A DNA stretch of 64,000 nt from Mucidula mucida (Eukaryota > Basidiomycota > Agaricomycetes > Agaricales > Physalacriaceae). Made by a program: the position numbers and the translations under genes. The notes under the pieces were generated by a model. The model searched no databases, was not told the origin of the DNA, and saw only the letters and a program-made list of their open reading frames with translations. Positions 26,103 through 38,795 of this stretch are shown piece after piece. The stretch spans positions 1,240,001 to 1,304,000 of the forward strand of contig JADNYV010000002.1 of the NCBI GenBank assembly GCA_015501055.1, in the 5' to 3' direction. The first letter of the stretch is position 1; each line of letters starts with the position of its first letter.

Positions 26103-28584
26103 ATGACCAGCGTGTCAAACTCGGGACCCGCACAACTCACACACAAAGAAGTTGCGGCGCGTTGGAGACTTCTTGGAGATGAGCAGAAGGAGAAGCACCT
26201 TTCAGATGGTCTTGCTACTATCTATGCAGATCCTCATCGGAATGTCTCTGCTGCAGCCGTTAAACACTCTATCCCATACACCACCCTCTATAACCGTTAT
26301 CTTGGGAAAACCAAAGCACAAAAACTTGCACATGGTGACCAGCAGTCCGTCTCTCCTCAGATGGAAGACGCCCTTGTCAAATGGTGCATGTTGCTTTCAG
26401 ATCGCGCCGAGCCTCTGTCCAAACAACAAATCAAACTCAAGGCGCGCATCATGTGCGGTCACCGCTTGGGGAAGAACTGGACCCGACGCTTCCTCGCTCG
26501 CCATCCCGAGATCAAGCTTGGCCGGCCATCGGGCTTGGACCACAAGCGTGCAAGAGCATTCAACAAACCCGTTGTGTATCAATATTTCGACAAACTCGAG
26601 GGCACGGTTGAATTCAACGGGAAGCTCGTCAAGATCTCCGATATCCCCGCCAAGAATCGCTACAATTACGACGAGAAGGGAATCCAACGAGGAACAGCCA
26701 AGAGACGCTTGCGCCAGAAATATATCGTTCCGCGAAACAGACGCCCAAAGTACAAGAAGCAGAGCGCAAACCTTGAGCTTATCACGATCATGGAATGTGT
26801 CTCCGCGGATGGTGTTGCACTCGATCCAGGCTTCATCTTTCCGGGGACCTTCGATCCAGCTTGGTTTGACCGCGACCAATCTGAGTATCCAGATGTCTGG
26901 TAAGTGTTTGTCTCCTCACTTCAATTGAATATATGTTGACATGTCTCGTAGCATCACAGTCTCAGAGAACGGCTGGACCGATGATTTTCTTGGTCTCCAG
27001 TGGTTTGAGAAATGCTTCATTCCACAGGCCAGTGCGCGACGCAACAGCCCCGACGACATCATTTTGCTCATTTTGGATGGACATGGCTCACACAAAATGG
27101 ATCGTTTTGCAGAGCTGGGTGCAAAACACAATATACTCATCCTCGTTCTCCCTCCCCATACAACTCACAAGCTACAGCCGCTGGATGTTGGTGTATTCGG
27201 TCCGTTTCAAACTCTCTGGATTGACCGTTGCGACTACTGGCTTGATCAGACAGGCGAAGAGATGCCAAAGTCTGAGCTTGTCAAGGAGTATCTTGAGGTT
27301 CGGAAAGAAGCGTTCCAAATGGGTACTATTCGGACAGCATGGCGTAAATCTGGCGCATGGCCTGTCAATCGAGGGGTTTTCAAGGATACCGACTTTGCTC
27401 CCTCTCTCCCATTCTCCAACTCTGCGAGCGTCTCCCATATACCTGCCGTTCCTGCACCCATGGCTCCTCCTTCTCATCTTCTCGCCGGTCTTGCTGCTCT
27501 CGCTACTCCCAACAATGATGGCGAGACAGATTCGAGCGATTCCAACAGCGATATGGACATAGACAGTGATTCGGATGACGGTGACGAGCCTCATCGTGAG
27601 CGTGGGCGGCAGTCATCTCTTCCATCGGCGCCAACTTCCAGTGCAAGCTCTCAAGCTTTCCCACCCTCTTTCATGTCGCAAGGCGCCCCCAGCTCGGCTG
27701 CGGAGACATCGGTATCAACGGGCTCTTCAAGCTCAAGCTCACAAGGTCCGCCTCTACTGCTCCCTCCTTCCCGGCCCTCATTTCCTCCTTCTCTCCCTTT
27801 GCCACCACCCTTGAACTTCCTCTTTGACTTACCAACATCCGTCGATAAGCTCTCCGAGGAGGATAGAATGCGACAATATCGAGAAACAATGTCGTACATC
27901 CGTCATCTCCAATCCGAGAACGAACTCTTGCGGGGCTCCCTGGTCATGGCAGATGATCAACTCCGAATCGCGCAAAACAAGCTCAACCGACGGTCGACGA
28001 ATCCCAGCAGGAAGCGCATCCTCAATGTCGAGGCACGCATGCTCAACTCAACTGAGGGGTTACGGATGGCTCGTGAGTTGGAGGCTGAGAGGGAGCGGGA
28101 TGAGGAGGATAAACACCAGAGGAAGCGCACTCGACTTGAACTGTCCGAGCAGCGTGCACGCAAGCGCTTGGAGCTTGACACGGATGCCCAGTTCTTTGGC
28201 AGGATCAACTCAAAGAAGAAGGATGACCTTCTGGACATCTGCGCTGCACTTGGGCTCACAGTCACAGGAACGCGCAACGTTCTGAAGACAGCAATCCACA
28301 CACATTTCGACAACCATCCAGAGTTACGCTCTGATCCTCGCTTCATCGGCCTGTTCAACCCAGCACGCCGCCCGCGTCAGGCTGTCCCACTCAATGATCT
28401 GACCAATCAACCCGGCCCAGGCTCTCCATCGTCCCCACAACCACCTTTCGCTCCACCACCTGGTACTTTACACAACCCTCCTCCGTCTTTTTCACCGCCT
28501 ACACCTTTCTTCACGGGACCACAGCCTATTGCACCACACAGCCATCCTTATTACTATCCGTATTACTATCCCTCTTATAATTGA
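26103..28584 (+). CDS. Pogo/Fot1-like DDE transposase with C-terminal SAP-like domain
   Basis: Transposase of the surrounding element. Exons 26103-26899 and 26952-28584 give 809 unbroken residues. Domains: psq-type helix-turn-helix (about 35-70, NVSAAAVKHSIPYTTLYNRY), CENP-B-type helix-turn-helix (about 84-150, ending WTRRFLARHPEI), then the DDE_1 catalytic core with Asp190 (YNYDEKG), Asp308 (LILDGHGSH) and Asp344 (LQPLDVGVF), i.e. DD35D. After residue 400 come a Ser/Pro-rich acidic linker, a coiled coil with basic residues (about 560-675), a SAP-like helix pair (about 686-720, KKKDDLLDICAALGLTVTGT) and a Pro-rich tail ending in Tyr-Pro repeats. The start ATG is the first in frame; all catalytic residues are present, so the protein could be active. 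Confidence 0.95.
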
Positions 28585-28869
28585 CTTCCTGTACATAGAT
28601 TAGAGCACATACTGTATATAGACACTCAATTGCAGCGACTTCCATTCGCAGGTTAGGCGGCGTCCGTGCTTGTGCATTCTCGTTCGATGCTTGCCATTCC
28701 GTGTCGGCCGAGAAACGGCACAAGCGGCACGATGTGACAATGTGTGACCGCAATCAAGCACATTGCTCCTCAACGACAAAAAGGTATCAAAAACTGCATG
28801 AGAAACAATGAAAAGACACAGTTCGGGAGTATACATGTATATCAAGCTATGGGAGGTCTTTCCGTAGAT

Positions 28870-29107
28870 TTACGTGCACTTGACATTGTTACCGAGAGCT
28901 GTAATTAGGCTGATCACTCTCTGATCAGTCTTATCGTGCGTCTCCAGAGCTTGTCCTTTGCATTCTACATTATTTCTTTCGCGCATACATGCATTTCGAT
29001 GTATTCTACGGCTTCGCAAAAAGACCGGCGCGACCCGTGGCCGCGGACGACTGTTCCTGTCCGATTATTCACTTCTAGGTGACTATTCGGACCCAGGTGA
29101 GTGATAG
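28870..29107 (-). repeat. Right terminal inverted repeat, 238 bp
   Basis: Reverse complement of the left repeat, of exactly equal length, with only a few substitutions in the outer 125 bp (for example A/G within GGGTCGC(A/G)CCGG). The TGATCA-containing inner block is also kept. It ends at the TA duplication at 29108-29109. Confidence 0.93.
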
Positions 29108-29109
29108 TA

Positions 29110-29436
29110 TGTCTCATGCTCTTGTTATCTGTCCTCTGCGCATGTCACTGTGCTTCCATGACTTGATCCTACTGATTCTGTGCTACGAGGCCGTGCACAT
29201 TGTCAATCACGAGGGAGTAGCTATGTCAACAAATTACATTCAGCTTCATCAGAGCAGAGATCAACTTAGATTGGGGACTGATGGAACAAGGAATTAACGA
29301 CATATGGAAAACATTCAAAGGTATAAAGGAATGTTTAGGATACACGTATCAGCATCCTTCTCTTCCTCCTTTTTGACCTGGTGTCCTTTCGAATTCAAGC
29401 TCACTTGACGCGCTTTCTCTCTTACATCGTTCAGCC
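29110..29436. other. Intergenic, right flank of the transposon
   Basis: 327 bp between the transposon and the start of the secreted-protein gene. It must contain that gene's promoter, with a pyrimidine-rich stretch (29357-29430) before the ATG. I see no gene in it. Confidence 0.5.
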
Positions 29437-30031
29437 ATGTTTCGCTCAACCATCACCATTCTCTTCTCGGTCTTGATGATCGCTGGGCTCTTCTTCCAAG
29501 CTGACGCTGGTATTTGTCTGATGTCTCGAGTCGAGGGCGAACCAATCTCAAATTCCTTCAGCGCCGCTGCACTCCCGTCAGATCGGGAACCTCGCATGCA
29601 ACATTGCGCGCCTCAAGATTGTCAGCAACCTCGCTGCAACCAAATCTGCTGTGAGCGAGATTGACGATACGTATGTATGAACAACAGTCCGCATGTCACA
29701 GTGGAGCTCACACGTTTGAAGCAACGCCGCTGCGAAGACTGCTGCCACTGACGGGCTCAACAGCGCGAGTGATGGGATCAAGACGATCGCTAAGTCGCTC
29801 ATAACGGGAGCGCAGGCCCCCGCGGCTGCTCGCGACCAGGTCGGAGCAGGATTGACGGCGGCGCAGACCGCTTTGGATGGGCTCACCAGGCAAGTAGTGA
29901 TTCTTAGAAGCCAGTTAATCAGAACCTTACTCATTTCGGACAGTGGTGACGACCCGGCGGTCGCTGAGGCTCAGGACAAGCTCAGCTCAGCGATTGCCGC
30001 GGGCCAGGACGTCGTAGCCCAATGCAAGTAA
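29437..30031 (+). CDS. Small secreted protein, basidiomycete-type, unknown role
   Basis: Signal peptide MFRSTITILFSVLMIAGLFFQADA followed by an Ala/Ile-rich helical domain: RQIGNLACNIARLKIVSNLAATKSAV, KTAATDGLNSASDGIKTIAKSL, QVGAGLTAAQTALDGLT, ending SSAIAAGQDVVAQCK with a terminal Cys-Lys. I recall this pattern (IGNL-CNI-RL-IV, TAAQTAL, VVA-C) from unannotated secreted proteins of mushrooms; no function is known to me. Introns 29671-29721 (GT-AG) and 29890-29943 (GC-AG). The signal peptide and the helical domain lie in different frames with no usable intron between them near 29515-29530, so either a base change or a missed splice occurs there. Confidence 0.7.
29890..29943 (+). other. GC-AG intron in the secreted-protein gene
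   Basis: Exon ...CTCACCAG is followed by GCAAGTAGTG and the intron ends TTTCGGACAG. The donor matches the best GC-type consensus (AG|GCAAGT). Removing 54 bp joins GLT to SGDDPAVAEAQ in frame; without it a stop follows soon after. Confidence 0.8.
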
Positions 30032-30134
30032 GATTATGTGTTCGAACACTGTGCGCCACTATGGGATATTTTAGCTAGTACATATGAATATGAGGAGTTG
30101 GATGAAGCGAAGCGTGAAAGGGATACAATGGAGC

Positions 30135-30788
30135 TCAAGGTGTCCAGAGCCTCACACCTTCTGTTTGATCAAGAAAACCTTCTTTGGTAAAGGTGACCCC
30201 TTCTTCTTTGAGAAGAGCCAGTTTACGAGGAACCTTGATCCCCGTCCCATCATGGGGACCCCATTCGCCAGAGAATCCCCCGATGAAGAGATTCGTCGCG
30301 ATGATGCGATGACATGGGATGTATGGCATGAACGGGTTATTCTTGAGCGCACCTCCAACTGTAATGGCATCAAATCATATCCAGCGATGAACTACGTAAC
30401 TCACCAGAACGAGGAGAACCACCAATGCATTCACACACTGTCTTGTAGGTCGTAACGCGTCCTTTAGGGATAGTCTTGATAAAGTCGTAGACTTTCCATT
30501 GATACGGTGTGACTTCCTGCTCGTAATATCGACTTCTTTTACGGATGTCCGGCATAGTAGATGACCTGACTGAACATACCTTGCAATCCTCGGTTCGATA
30601 CAAATTCCGTTCGTGCGGGCAAGTGGGGTACATAATAAACCCTTATAAGAGAAGAGTTCAGGACCTTTTCAGCCACTAACGCTTTTTTTACCTGTGTCAG
30701 GAAACCGCCTAGTCTTCGAGGCAGTAGAATAGCCCATAACAAGCTTTGTGAGGGGATCCACGGCATCCTTAGTTCTATCAGCAGGCAT
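30135..30788 (-). CDS. O6-methylguanine-DNA methyltransferase
   Basis: Suicide DNA-repair protein that takes alkyl groups from O6-alkylguanine onto its active-site Cys. The core is clear: YQWKVYDFIKTIPKGRVTTYKTV (recognition-helix region), SPRSVGGALKNNPFMPYIPCHRI with the PCHR active site, then NLFIGGFSGEWG. A 44-bp intron separates SPRS from VGGALKNN. The N-terminal exon MPADRTKDAVDPLTKLVMGY and the middle exon (GLLCTPLARTNGICIEPRIA) fit poorly together: the phases differ by one, so the 5' half of the model is tentative. Divergent from NOM1. Confidence 0.88.
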
Positions 30789-31267
30789 TGTATATGTTGA
30801 TGGGGACGTTGAAAATCCCTATGAAGAACGGCTTAAAAGAGATTGAGGTTGAAAAGGAAGCGTGATTTCGGATCCGTGTCTTGTCACCTACACGTGATCG
30901 CTTTGTCACAAGTATACGCCACTCGGGGAAGATTAGATGACCATCTTAGTAAATAGAGCATTTTCATGATGAGAAGATATGGCGCGCATGGCGGAACGGT
31001 TATCTCTACGCTGCTGACCTATCTTGCCACATAAGGCGCATCATCTTGTCAATTGCGAGTGGATGCCACGAGAGATCTTGCGTTGCCAATATTCAAGGCC
31101 TCCTCTGTTGCCTTTACCAATAATACAATCTGGATTGTCACCATCTTGTTATCGGAACGCAGCTGTGGCGTACAAGGCAGCCGATGTGGCTGTGCGATAA
31201 GATTGTGGGCGCCTCGGAACGAGCTCCGAAGACAGAACTGATCGGTCAACTGTTTTCTTGCAGCGGT
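30789..31267. other. Divergent promoter region, MGMT and NOM1
   Basis: 479 bp between the two start codons. It includes one CACGTG E-box at 30891-30896 within TACACGTGATCG, a possible site for a bHLH factor. I see no coding potential that rivals the two flanking genes. Confidence 0.5.
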
Positions 31268-34200
31268 ATGGCTCCTCGTATTAAAACATCCACCACACGG
31301 CTACCCTCAAGTCTTTTAGAAGAAATAAATGGACTGCCAGAAGGCGGAAACCTTTCTAGCCGTAGGAAAGGGAAATCGGGACTGTCGAGAAAGGACGTCA
31401 GGAAACAGGATCGTAACCAACGAAAACAGAGAAAAGCCCAGTTCTTTGCTGGCACAAAACGCCTTGTCGACGACGAACATGAAGAGGCGCCGAAACCGAA
31501 AAAGCTCAAACTAGATCTACCGAAAACCACACCTGCAGCGAATACAAAGATCCCATCCAATGACCAACGAAAAGCCAAGAAACCGTCTGCACTTGAAAGG
31601 CTCGCCAGCGGGTCTAGACTACCATCTTCACAACGTGAAACCGAAGACGACAGATACATTGCGTATTTAGAGTCCAAGTTGGGATACGGCAAAGGCAAAA
31701 AGATGGCAGACGAAGAAGATGGACTGGGTGGTGTGTGTCTACGAAAGGTTTTCTGTTAATTCGACTCACGACAGATAGATTTATTGGACTTCACGTCTAC
31801 AATCGGTGTTCCGGTATGTCGGGATGCTGGACTTTCAGAATTCAGCTCAATGTCAAAATAAGGCTATGGATGCCGATGAGGATATAGACGATGACAACCT
31901 GCATGAATTTGAGGAGGATGACGAAGATGAGTTAGAACTCGAAGATTTCGATACGTCATCAGAGGAAGAAGATGCCGAAGACGAGTGGAAGGGTATTCCA
32001 GCAAACGACAACTCTGAAAGCGATTCCGAGGACGTGGAGACGACAGACGACGCGTCTGGCAAGAGTGAGTTTTCGAAGTTACTGAAGTACTATTCCTCAG
32101 ATCGTCCCTAGCTACAACAACATATGTTCCACCTCATCTTCGGAACAAGGACACCACTGAGGATTCAGAGGAACGAGTCAAGTTACGAAGGAATCTTAAA
32201 GGTTTATTAAATCGGTATGGTACCTTGTGTCTAGGTGTGGGACCATGACTGATGATTGCCGTCAGGATGAGTGAGCAGAACCTGGCCAGTATTTTGGACA
32301 GTGTTGAGGAACTATATCGGAAGTTTCGACGCAATGGTGGGCCGATTCACTCTGTCATTCTACTTCTGCTGATCTCATCGTGCGATAGACGTTACCTCAA
32401 TAATAACATCTCTAATCATTGACGGCATATCTGCACATTCGCTCCTGCTGGATTCATATGTCGTACTGCATGCGGCATTCATCGCCAGCTTGCATAAGAT
32501 TTTGGGCCTTGAATTCGGTATGTGTATAATCAACGGTCCCATATTCCACCACAATATTCATGTTTGTCATAGCTGCGAACTTTGTTCAGAATGTTGTTTC
32601 CAATTACGAGATACATTATGCAGCACTGGAGGATGAGAGTGCGCCTAGCAATGACAACCCGGAAGGAAAGGAGTGCTCCAATTTGGTTGTGCTTCTGGCC
32701 GAGCTGTACAACTTTCAAGTGATATCTTGTATCCTTCTATTCGATATTGTTCGAGGACTTCTGAATGACGAGCTGACGGAGTTTAACGTTGAATTGCTCC
32801 TGAAGTTAATGAGAAGTAAGTTCCGGGCTCATTTGGACAATCCGCTTATGAACTCTTCTCTTAGCTTCTGGGCAGCAATTACGCTCTGACGATCCTTCAG
32901 CTCTGAAAGATATCACACAACTCGTGCAAGACAAAGTCGCGGCCTCTACGGAAAATACAAGGTGCCCACTTTGAAGTCTGTCCTCGCTCCCGACTCAGCA
33001 AACATCACATAGCTCCCGCACACAATTCATGATTGAAACGCTTGTGAACTTGAAGAACAACAAGGTCAAGAAAACGGCCACTCAAAATCAAGGTGGGGAA
33101 GCTGTCGAGCGAATGAAGAAGTTCTTGGCCGCGTTGGGCAAAAAACGACATGGTCTGCCCTATCTTGTATCTTTGGTTGTCCATTGACATCTCATCTGGT
33201 GTCTTTAGTTGCCGCAAACGAACCTCTGCGTATATCATTGGACGATCTTCATTCAGCTGAGACGAAAGGTAAATGGTGGCTCGTCGGCGCGGCATGGGGA
33301 GGAGACCCACTTGTGGACCGGCAGAAGGACCCACAGCCATCATCCTCGAAGAAAGAAGACGAGGTCTCGACTAGTCACGCTTTGCTCAAGTTGGCCAAGA
33401 AGCAGGGCATGAATACGGATATTCGACGGAGTATATTTGTCGTACTGATGAGCAGTGATGTAAGTGTTCGTTTCGCTTCCCTTGTTTATATCTATTGAGC
33501 GCCGTTTAGGATTACGTCGATGCTTGTGAACGACTCTCGCAACTCAATCTGACCGAGGTCCAGCAACGGGAGATAATACGCGTGTTATTGCACTGCTGCG
33601 GGAATGTAGGTCTCTTGACAGTACACCTTTGCGTTTTCTGAGCGATATACTGCAGGAGAAAACATATAATCCGTACTACACGCTAGTCTGCCAGCATCTC
33701 TGTAAGACGTCGCATTCGTACAAGATCACACTGCAGTTCTGTCTATGGGATTTTCTACGCGACCTTGGAGAGACAGAAGTAGGTGGAGCGGAGGTGATCA
33801 AGAGTATGAAAGAGAACGGAGGCGAGAGTTTTGATCTCAAATCGATTTCGTCGTCGCGGTTGAGGAATGTCGCTTGTGCATATGCCTGGTGGATCGCCAA
33901 GGATTGCGTTGCGCTCACCATTTTGAAGGTGACTTTTCCACTTGGCATCGCATCGCTACTGCAACTAATGTGAAACTGTTAGCCGGTCGACTTCACGGCG
34001 CTGCAGACGCAGACGAAGGACTTTCTATCGGAAATGTTCATCCAACTCTTCATCAGCAGCCAGTCGTCTACGCCTCTGCTCAGGACGACCGGCGACAATG
34101 ATCTGATGATGAGTAAAAACCGCAAGGCAATTGAAGAGATTTTCATCAAAGCCACCCGAATCCAAACCTTGGCGATGGGGCTCGTATACTTCATATCTGG

Positions 34201-34297
34201 CCTTTTCAAGACAGACGATTCAAAGATTATGAAATGGGCTATGGAGGTTGCAAAGGATACTCTGCGGACAGGTGCCGACATCATTCCTGGACTTTGA
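31268..34297 (+). CDS. SGD1: Nucleolar MIF4G-MA3 protein, NOM1/Sgd1
   Basis: Nucleolar protein needed for 18S rRNA maturation, which also binds the Fal1/eIF4AIII-type helicase. At least 13 exons join without a single frame break. N-terminus basic (MAPRIKTSTTRLPSS, then GLSRKDVRKQDRNQRKQRK), then a long Asp/Glu stretch, TYVPPHLRN, a MIF4G domain (LKGLLNRMSEQNLASILDSV, LIIDGISAHSLLLDSYVVLHAAF, LAELYNFQVISC) and an MA3 domain (NTDIRRSIFVVLMSSDDYVDACERL, FCLWDFLRDLGE). The C-terminus ends AKDTLRTGADIIPGL. Introns such as 32106-region (…CCCTAG) and one after MRR(T) were placed by frame. Start is the first ATG in frame with the conserved N-terminus. Confidence 0.95.
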
Positions 34298-34532
34298 TAA
34301 AGCCACATGGGCTGCGTATGGCCAGCGATAGAGCAATGTATGAGCCGGGCGTAACAGAATCTGAGGGAGGGGGTTCATATTCGTTTGTAATTTTGGTAGC
34401 AAACCATTATGATTTCGTGCCTACGAGAAGTCCCAGAAATAAAAAAGGTTTAAACACGCTCGCTGTCGACCTGCTGATGACTTAAAAAAGCACTGAGATT
34501 GATATGTTTTTTCTTGCAGAAACTCACTATGA

Positions 34533-35270
34533 CTAGCCCACCATACTGCGCTTTCGACCCCTTAATCGGACATCGTCGAGCTTTCGCTTCACCACCGGCC
34601 ATTCCATTCCCATTTTCTGCTCATATGCCTCGAGGACTGATGAAAACATGGGCTCAGATTCCGGATGCGTTGATGAAAATGCGCGCTCTAGAACATAGAG
34701 GTCTACAGCTTTATCTTCGACAAGACTAGAGACGTATGAAAGCCCAAAATCAATGAGATAAAGCGTTGCTGGAAGACCTCTCCGAGCAGGACATCGAAGC
34801 ATCATATTCGACGTTGTCAGATCGCCGTGGATTATGTCTGCAAGATGCATTTTGGCAATCTCTTGGCCGATGAGGGACATGAGGCCGTCAATGGCAGTGC
34901 CGTAGTCGTTCAGTGATTGGAAGATGGGCATCTGCTCGTCGTCATCCTCAGGTTCAGCGCCCGGAAGCAGCTTGCGAACGCTGCATCCGTCGATCCATTC
35001 CAAACCCAAGACGCCGTCTTTGGCATCGACCATCCGTACGCAGGGGACATTGACACCTGAGCGAAGACACTTGAGGAGCGCTCTCGCTTCCCCAGCAAAG
35101 CGGGCACGCGTCAATGACACGTCCAAAGATGGATGGCGATACTGTTTATTGAATCGGTATTTCAGCAAGATAGGCGTGGTTCCAATTGAGGTCTTATAGA
35201 CCCTGGCCTCAGCGCCCTGTTCGATGTTGTGTGAGACGGTTATGAGGTTTTGGGATGGCGAAAAGGCCAT
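34533..35270 (-). CDS. BUD32: KEOPS/EKC complex kinase Bud32
   Basis: Small atypical kinase/ATPase of the KEOPS complex, which makes the t6A37 modification of ANN-decoding tRNAs. One exon, 245 residues. It shows the Bud32 pattern: GAEARVYKT in place of a glycine loop, LLKYRFNKQYRHPSLD with the catalytic Lys, LEWIDGCSVRKLL, the catalytic loop IIHGDLTTSNMML, LIDFGLSYVS and the C-terminal basic end VRLRGRKRSMVG. An in-frame upstream GTG would add 23 residues, but the ATG at 35270 is the natural start. Its start codon is 67 bp from that of the divergent nitrilase gene. Confidence 0.96.
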   Translation of the reverse strand: MAFSPSQNLITVSHNIEQGAEARVYKTSIGTTPILLKYRFNKQYRHPSLDVSLTRARFAGEARALLKCLRSGVNVPCVRMVDAKDGVLGLEWIDGCSVRKLLPGAEPEDDDEQMPIFQSLNDYGTAIDGLMSLIGQEIAKMHLADIIHGDLTTSNMMLRCPARRGLPATLYLIDFGLSYVSSLVEDKAVDLYVLERAFSSTHPESEPMFSSVLEAYEQKMGMEWPVVKRKLDDVRLRGRKRSMVG

Positions 35271-35337
35271 TACTATAGTCGCGGCGCTGTTTGAAGTGTA
35301 CGTTGATCGGACGCGATCAACCTCACAAACCACTACC

Positions 35338-36724
35338 ATGTCACTCCTTCGTCAAGCTCCCGTTTTCAGTCCTTTCAAGCTTGCTCTCATACAGCTAGGC
35401 AATATTGGCGCGAACAAGGCCGATAATCTCAAACATGCTCGCGAAAAAATTGTCGAGGCCGCTAAAGGGAAGCCGGACCTTATCGTGCTTCCGGTTCGAA
35501 TAGCGTCTTGCACAAGCTACCACAACTCACGGTGTTGTATAGGAATGCTTCAATTCACCTTATGGACATGTCCACTTCCCCATCTATGCTGAGCCTATTG
35601 GATTTGTCCCTGGGAAGCCCTACGACATATCTGCTACTAAAAGCGAATCGGTCAAGATGTTATCAGCTGTGGCCAAAGAAACTGGCACTTGGTTAATCGG
35701 CGGTACGCCCTATGCTGATACACTTATACGGTTTGTGACTTTTGTCTAGGTTCGATACCCGAGCGCGAAGAGGCGACTGATAATGTGTACAATACTTGCA
35801 CAGTCTACAACGCGGAAGGTGGGTTCGACGGATACTCCGGGGAATGAAATTGACGTGAAAGCAGGTGACCTGGTTGTTATTCATCGCAAGGTTCACCTCT
35901 TCGATATCGACATTCCTGGCAAGATCAAATTCAAGGTGAAAACGCTTGTTAAGTAATACATATATAGTCTAACATGTATAGTAGGAAAGCGAAACCTTGA
36001 CTGGAGGCAAGACAACAACCTTCTTTGATACTCGTTGGTCTCTTCAGAAAATGCAACTAAGCTTACTGACAGTGATATAGCCTTTGCGCGGATTGGCCTT
36101 GGAATTTGCTACGACATACGGTTCCCAGAATTGGCCATGATAGCTGCACGATCCGGTCAGTTGTATACCGTTTGTATGTGTAACGAGACTCAGCCTCTAT
36201 GCTTTAGGTTGTCATATGCTGATATATCCAGGCGCGTTCAACATGACAACTGGGCCACTTCATTGGGAGCTCTTGCAGCGTGGACGGTGAGTGATACCAT
36301 CGATCTCCGCTTAATACGATTAACGTCCCTCGAGTGCCAATGACAACCAGGTATTTGTTTCTATGTGCAGTCCTGCTCGGGACTTGACAGCTGGATACCA
36401 TGCGGTAAGTCTACTCATGGCAGTAAGAAGATCTGGCTAAATCGGTAGTAGTGGGGACATTCCATGGTTGTTGATCCCATGTACGCGGCTCTCTCTTCAA
36501 TCAACCTCAATCTGATTTCATCAGGGGAAAGATTCTCTGTGAAGCTAGTGAAGCTGAAGAGATACACTATGTAGATATTGGTATGCAGTGAGCGTCCAAA
36601 GTTGTCGACGAATGCTGATTCTGTCACGGTAATTGCAGATCCGAAGGCCATGGACGATGCGCGGTCAGGCATACCCGTCACGACGCAGCGCCGCTTCGAT
36701 GTCTACTCAGATGTCGCAGCATAG
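35338..36724 (+). CDS. NIT2: Nitrilase-family omega-amidase, Nit2
   Basis: Carbon-nitrogen hydrolase that cleaves alpha-ketoglutaramate and alpha-ketosuccinamate, closing the glutamine transamination cycle. The Glu-Lys-Cys triad is visible: [10 protein letters not shown] (Glu, split by an intron), [14 protein letters not shown] (Lys) and [12 protein letters not shown] (Cys). Other Nit2 marks are GGSIPERE and [10 protein letters not shown], ending [16 protein letters not shown]. About ten exons with introns of 45-55 bp all keep frame. The start [20 protein letters not shown] matches family N-termini. Confidence 0.95.
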
Positions 36725-37067
36725 GTCTGGTTTCGATGCTGGCAGGCTCGGAGAACGGCTCACTGCTAGTCATCAGTATTGGAAGCAAGCAGGATTGTTA
36801 CATCGTCCTGCACTGGCGGCCGGTGTGTAAACGGAATGACGTTGAAGTAAAGAACTAGCATTATCAGAGTAATTCAATGCGTTTTTGAATCAACTAGCGC
36901 AGTCAAAGCTGTGCGGGCTTACATAAGGAGGTATTTGTTCGACGTTGGTGATCCAAACAGAAGAGTTCCATCCTTGGTTTCCGCACACCTCCATCTCAAA
37001 AGGTTCGTGCTCGTCGTTGCCCATAGCATTCTTGCTCATTGGGCTAGTAGATCTCAACGCTATCACA
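36725..37067. other. Actin promoter and 5' untranslated region
   Basis: 343 bp between the NIT2 stop and the actin start codon. A possible 5'-UTR intron runs from about 37004 (AAAAG|GTTCGTGC) to 37047 (GGGCTAG), just before the ATG at 37068. No gene seen. Confidence 0.4.
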
Positions 37068-38594
<1,527 letters not shown>

Positions 38595-38795
38595 GCGGTT
38601 GATAGTGCTGTTTATGTCTGGTCGCTGTCATGAGGATTATGGAACATGGATTTCTTTTAGTCTAGATTTAATGCAATGAAAATGAAGTTGGACGTGTAAA
38701 AAAGTCTACACTTGTGTGAATAACGGATCCAGAGGCCGACGGGATCTTGTCTTGCTACGCCCATCTTGCTCACAACTATCTACAGTCTATCTCAC

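Larger units (their letters stand above)
25621..29107 (+). mobile_element. Fot1/pogo-type Tc1-mariner DNA transposon, complete
   Basis: A 3,487-bp cut-and-paste element with 238-bp terminal inverted repeats, flanked by a TA duplication (25619-25620 and 29108-29109). Its ends read CTATCACTCACCTGGGTCCG inward from both sides. It carries a single transposase gene on the plus strand with one intron and no frame break. The TA target, inverted repeats, and a CENP-B-like helix-turn-helix plus DD35D transposase place it in the pogo/Fot1 branch. At 3.5 kb and with 238-bp ends it is larger than classic Fot1 elements (about 2 kb, short ends), owing to a long C-terminal extension of the transposase. Confidence 0.95.

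Noticed and set aside
26152..27562. Long second and third frames inside the transposase gene
   Set aside because: They overlap the DDE transposase with its three catalytic Asp residues; the other frames have no recognisable motif.
25540..29200. A host gene split by the transposon
   Set aside because: A short basic stretch on the minus strand left of the element and weak frames on the right could not be joined into one protein after removing it.
35487..35760. tRNA-like GGTTCGAA words in the nitrilase region
   Set aside because: They fall in introns and exons of NIT2 and lack matching acceptor and anticodon stems.
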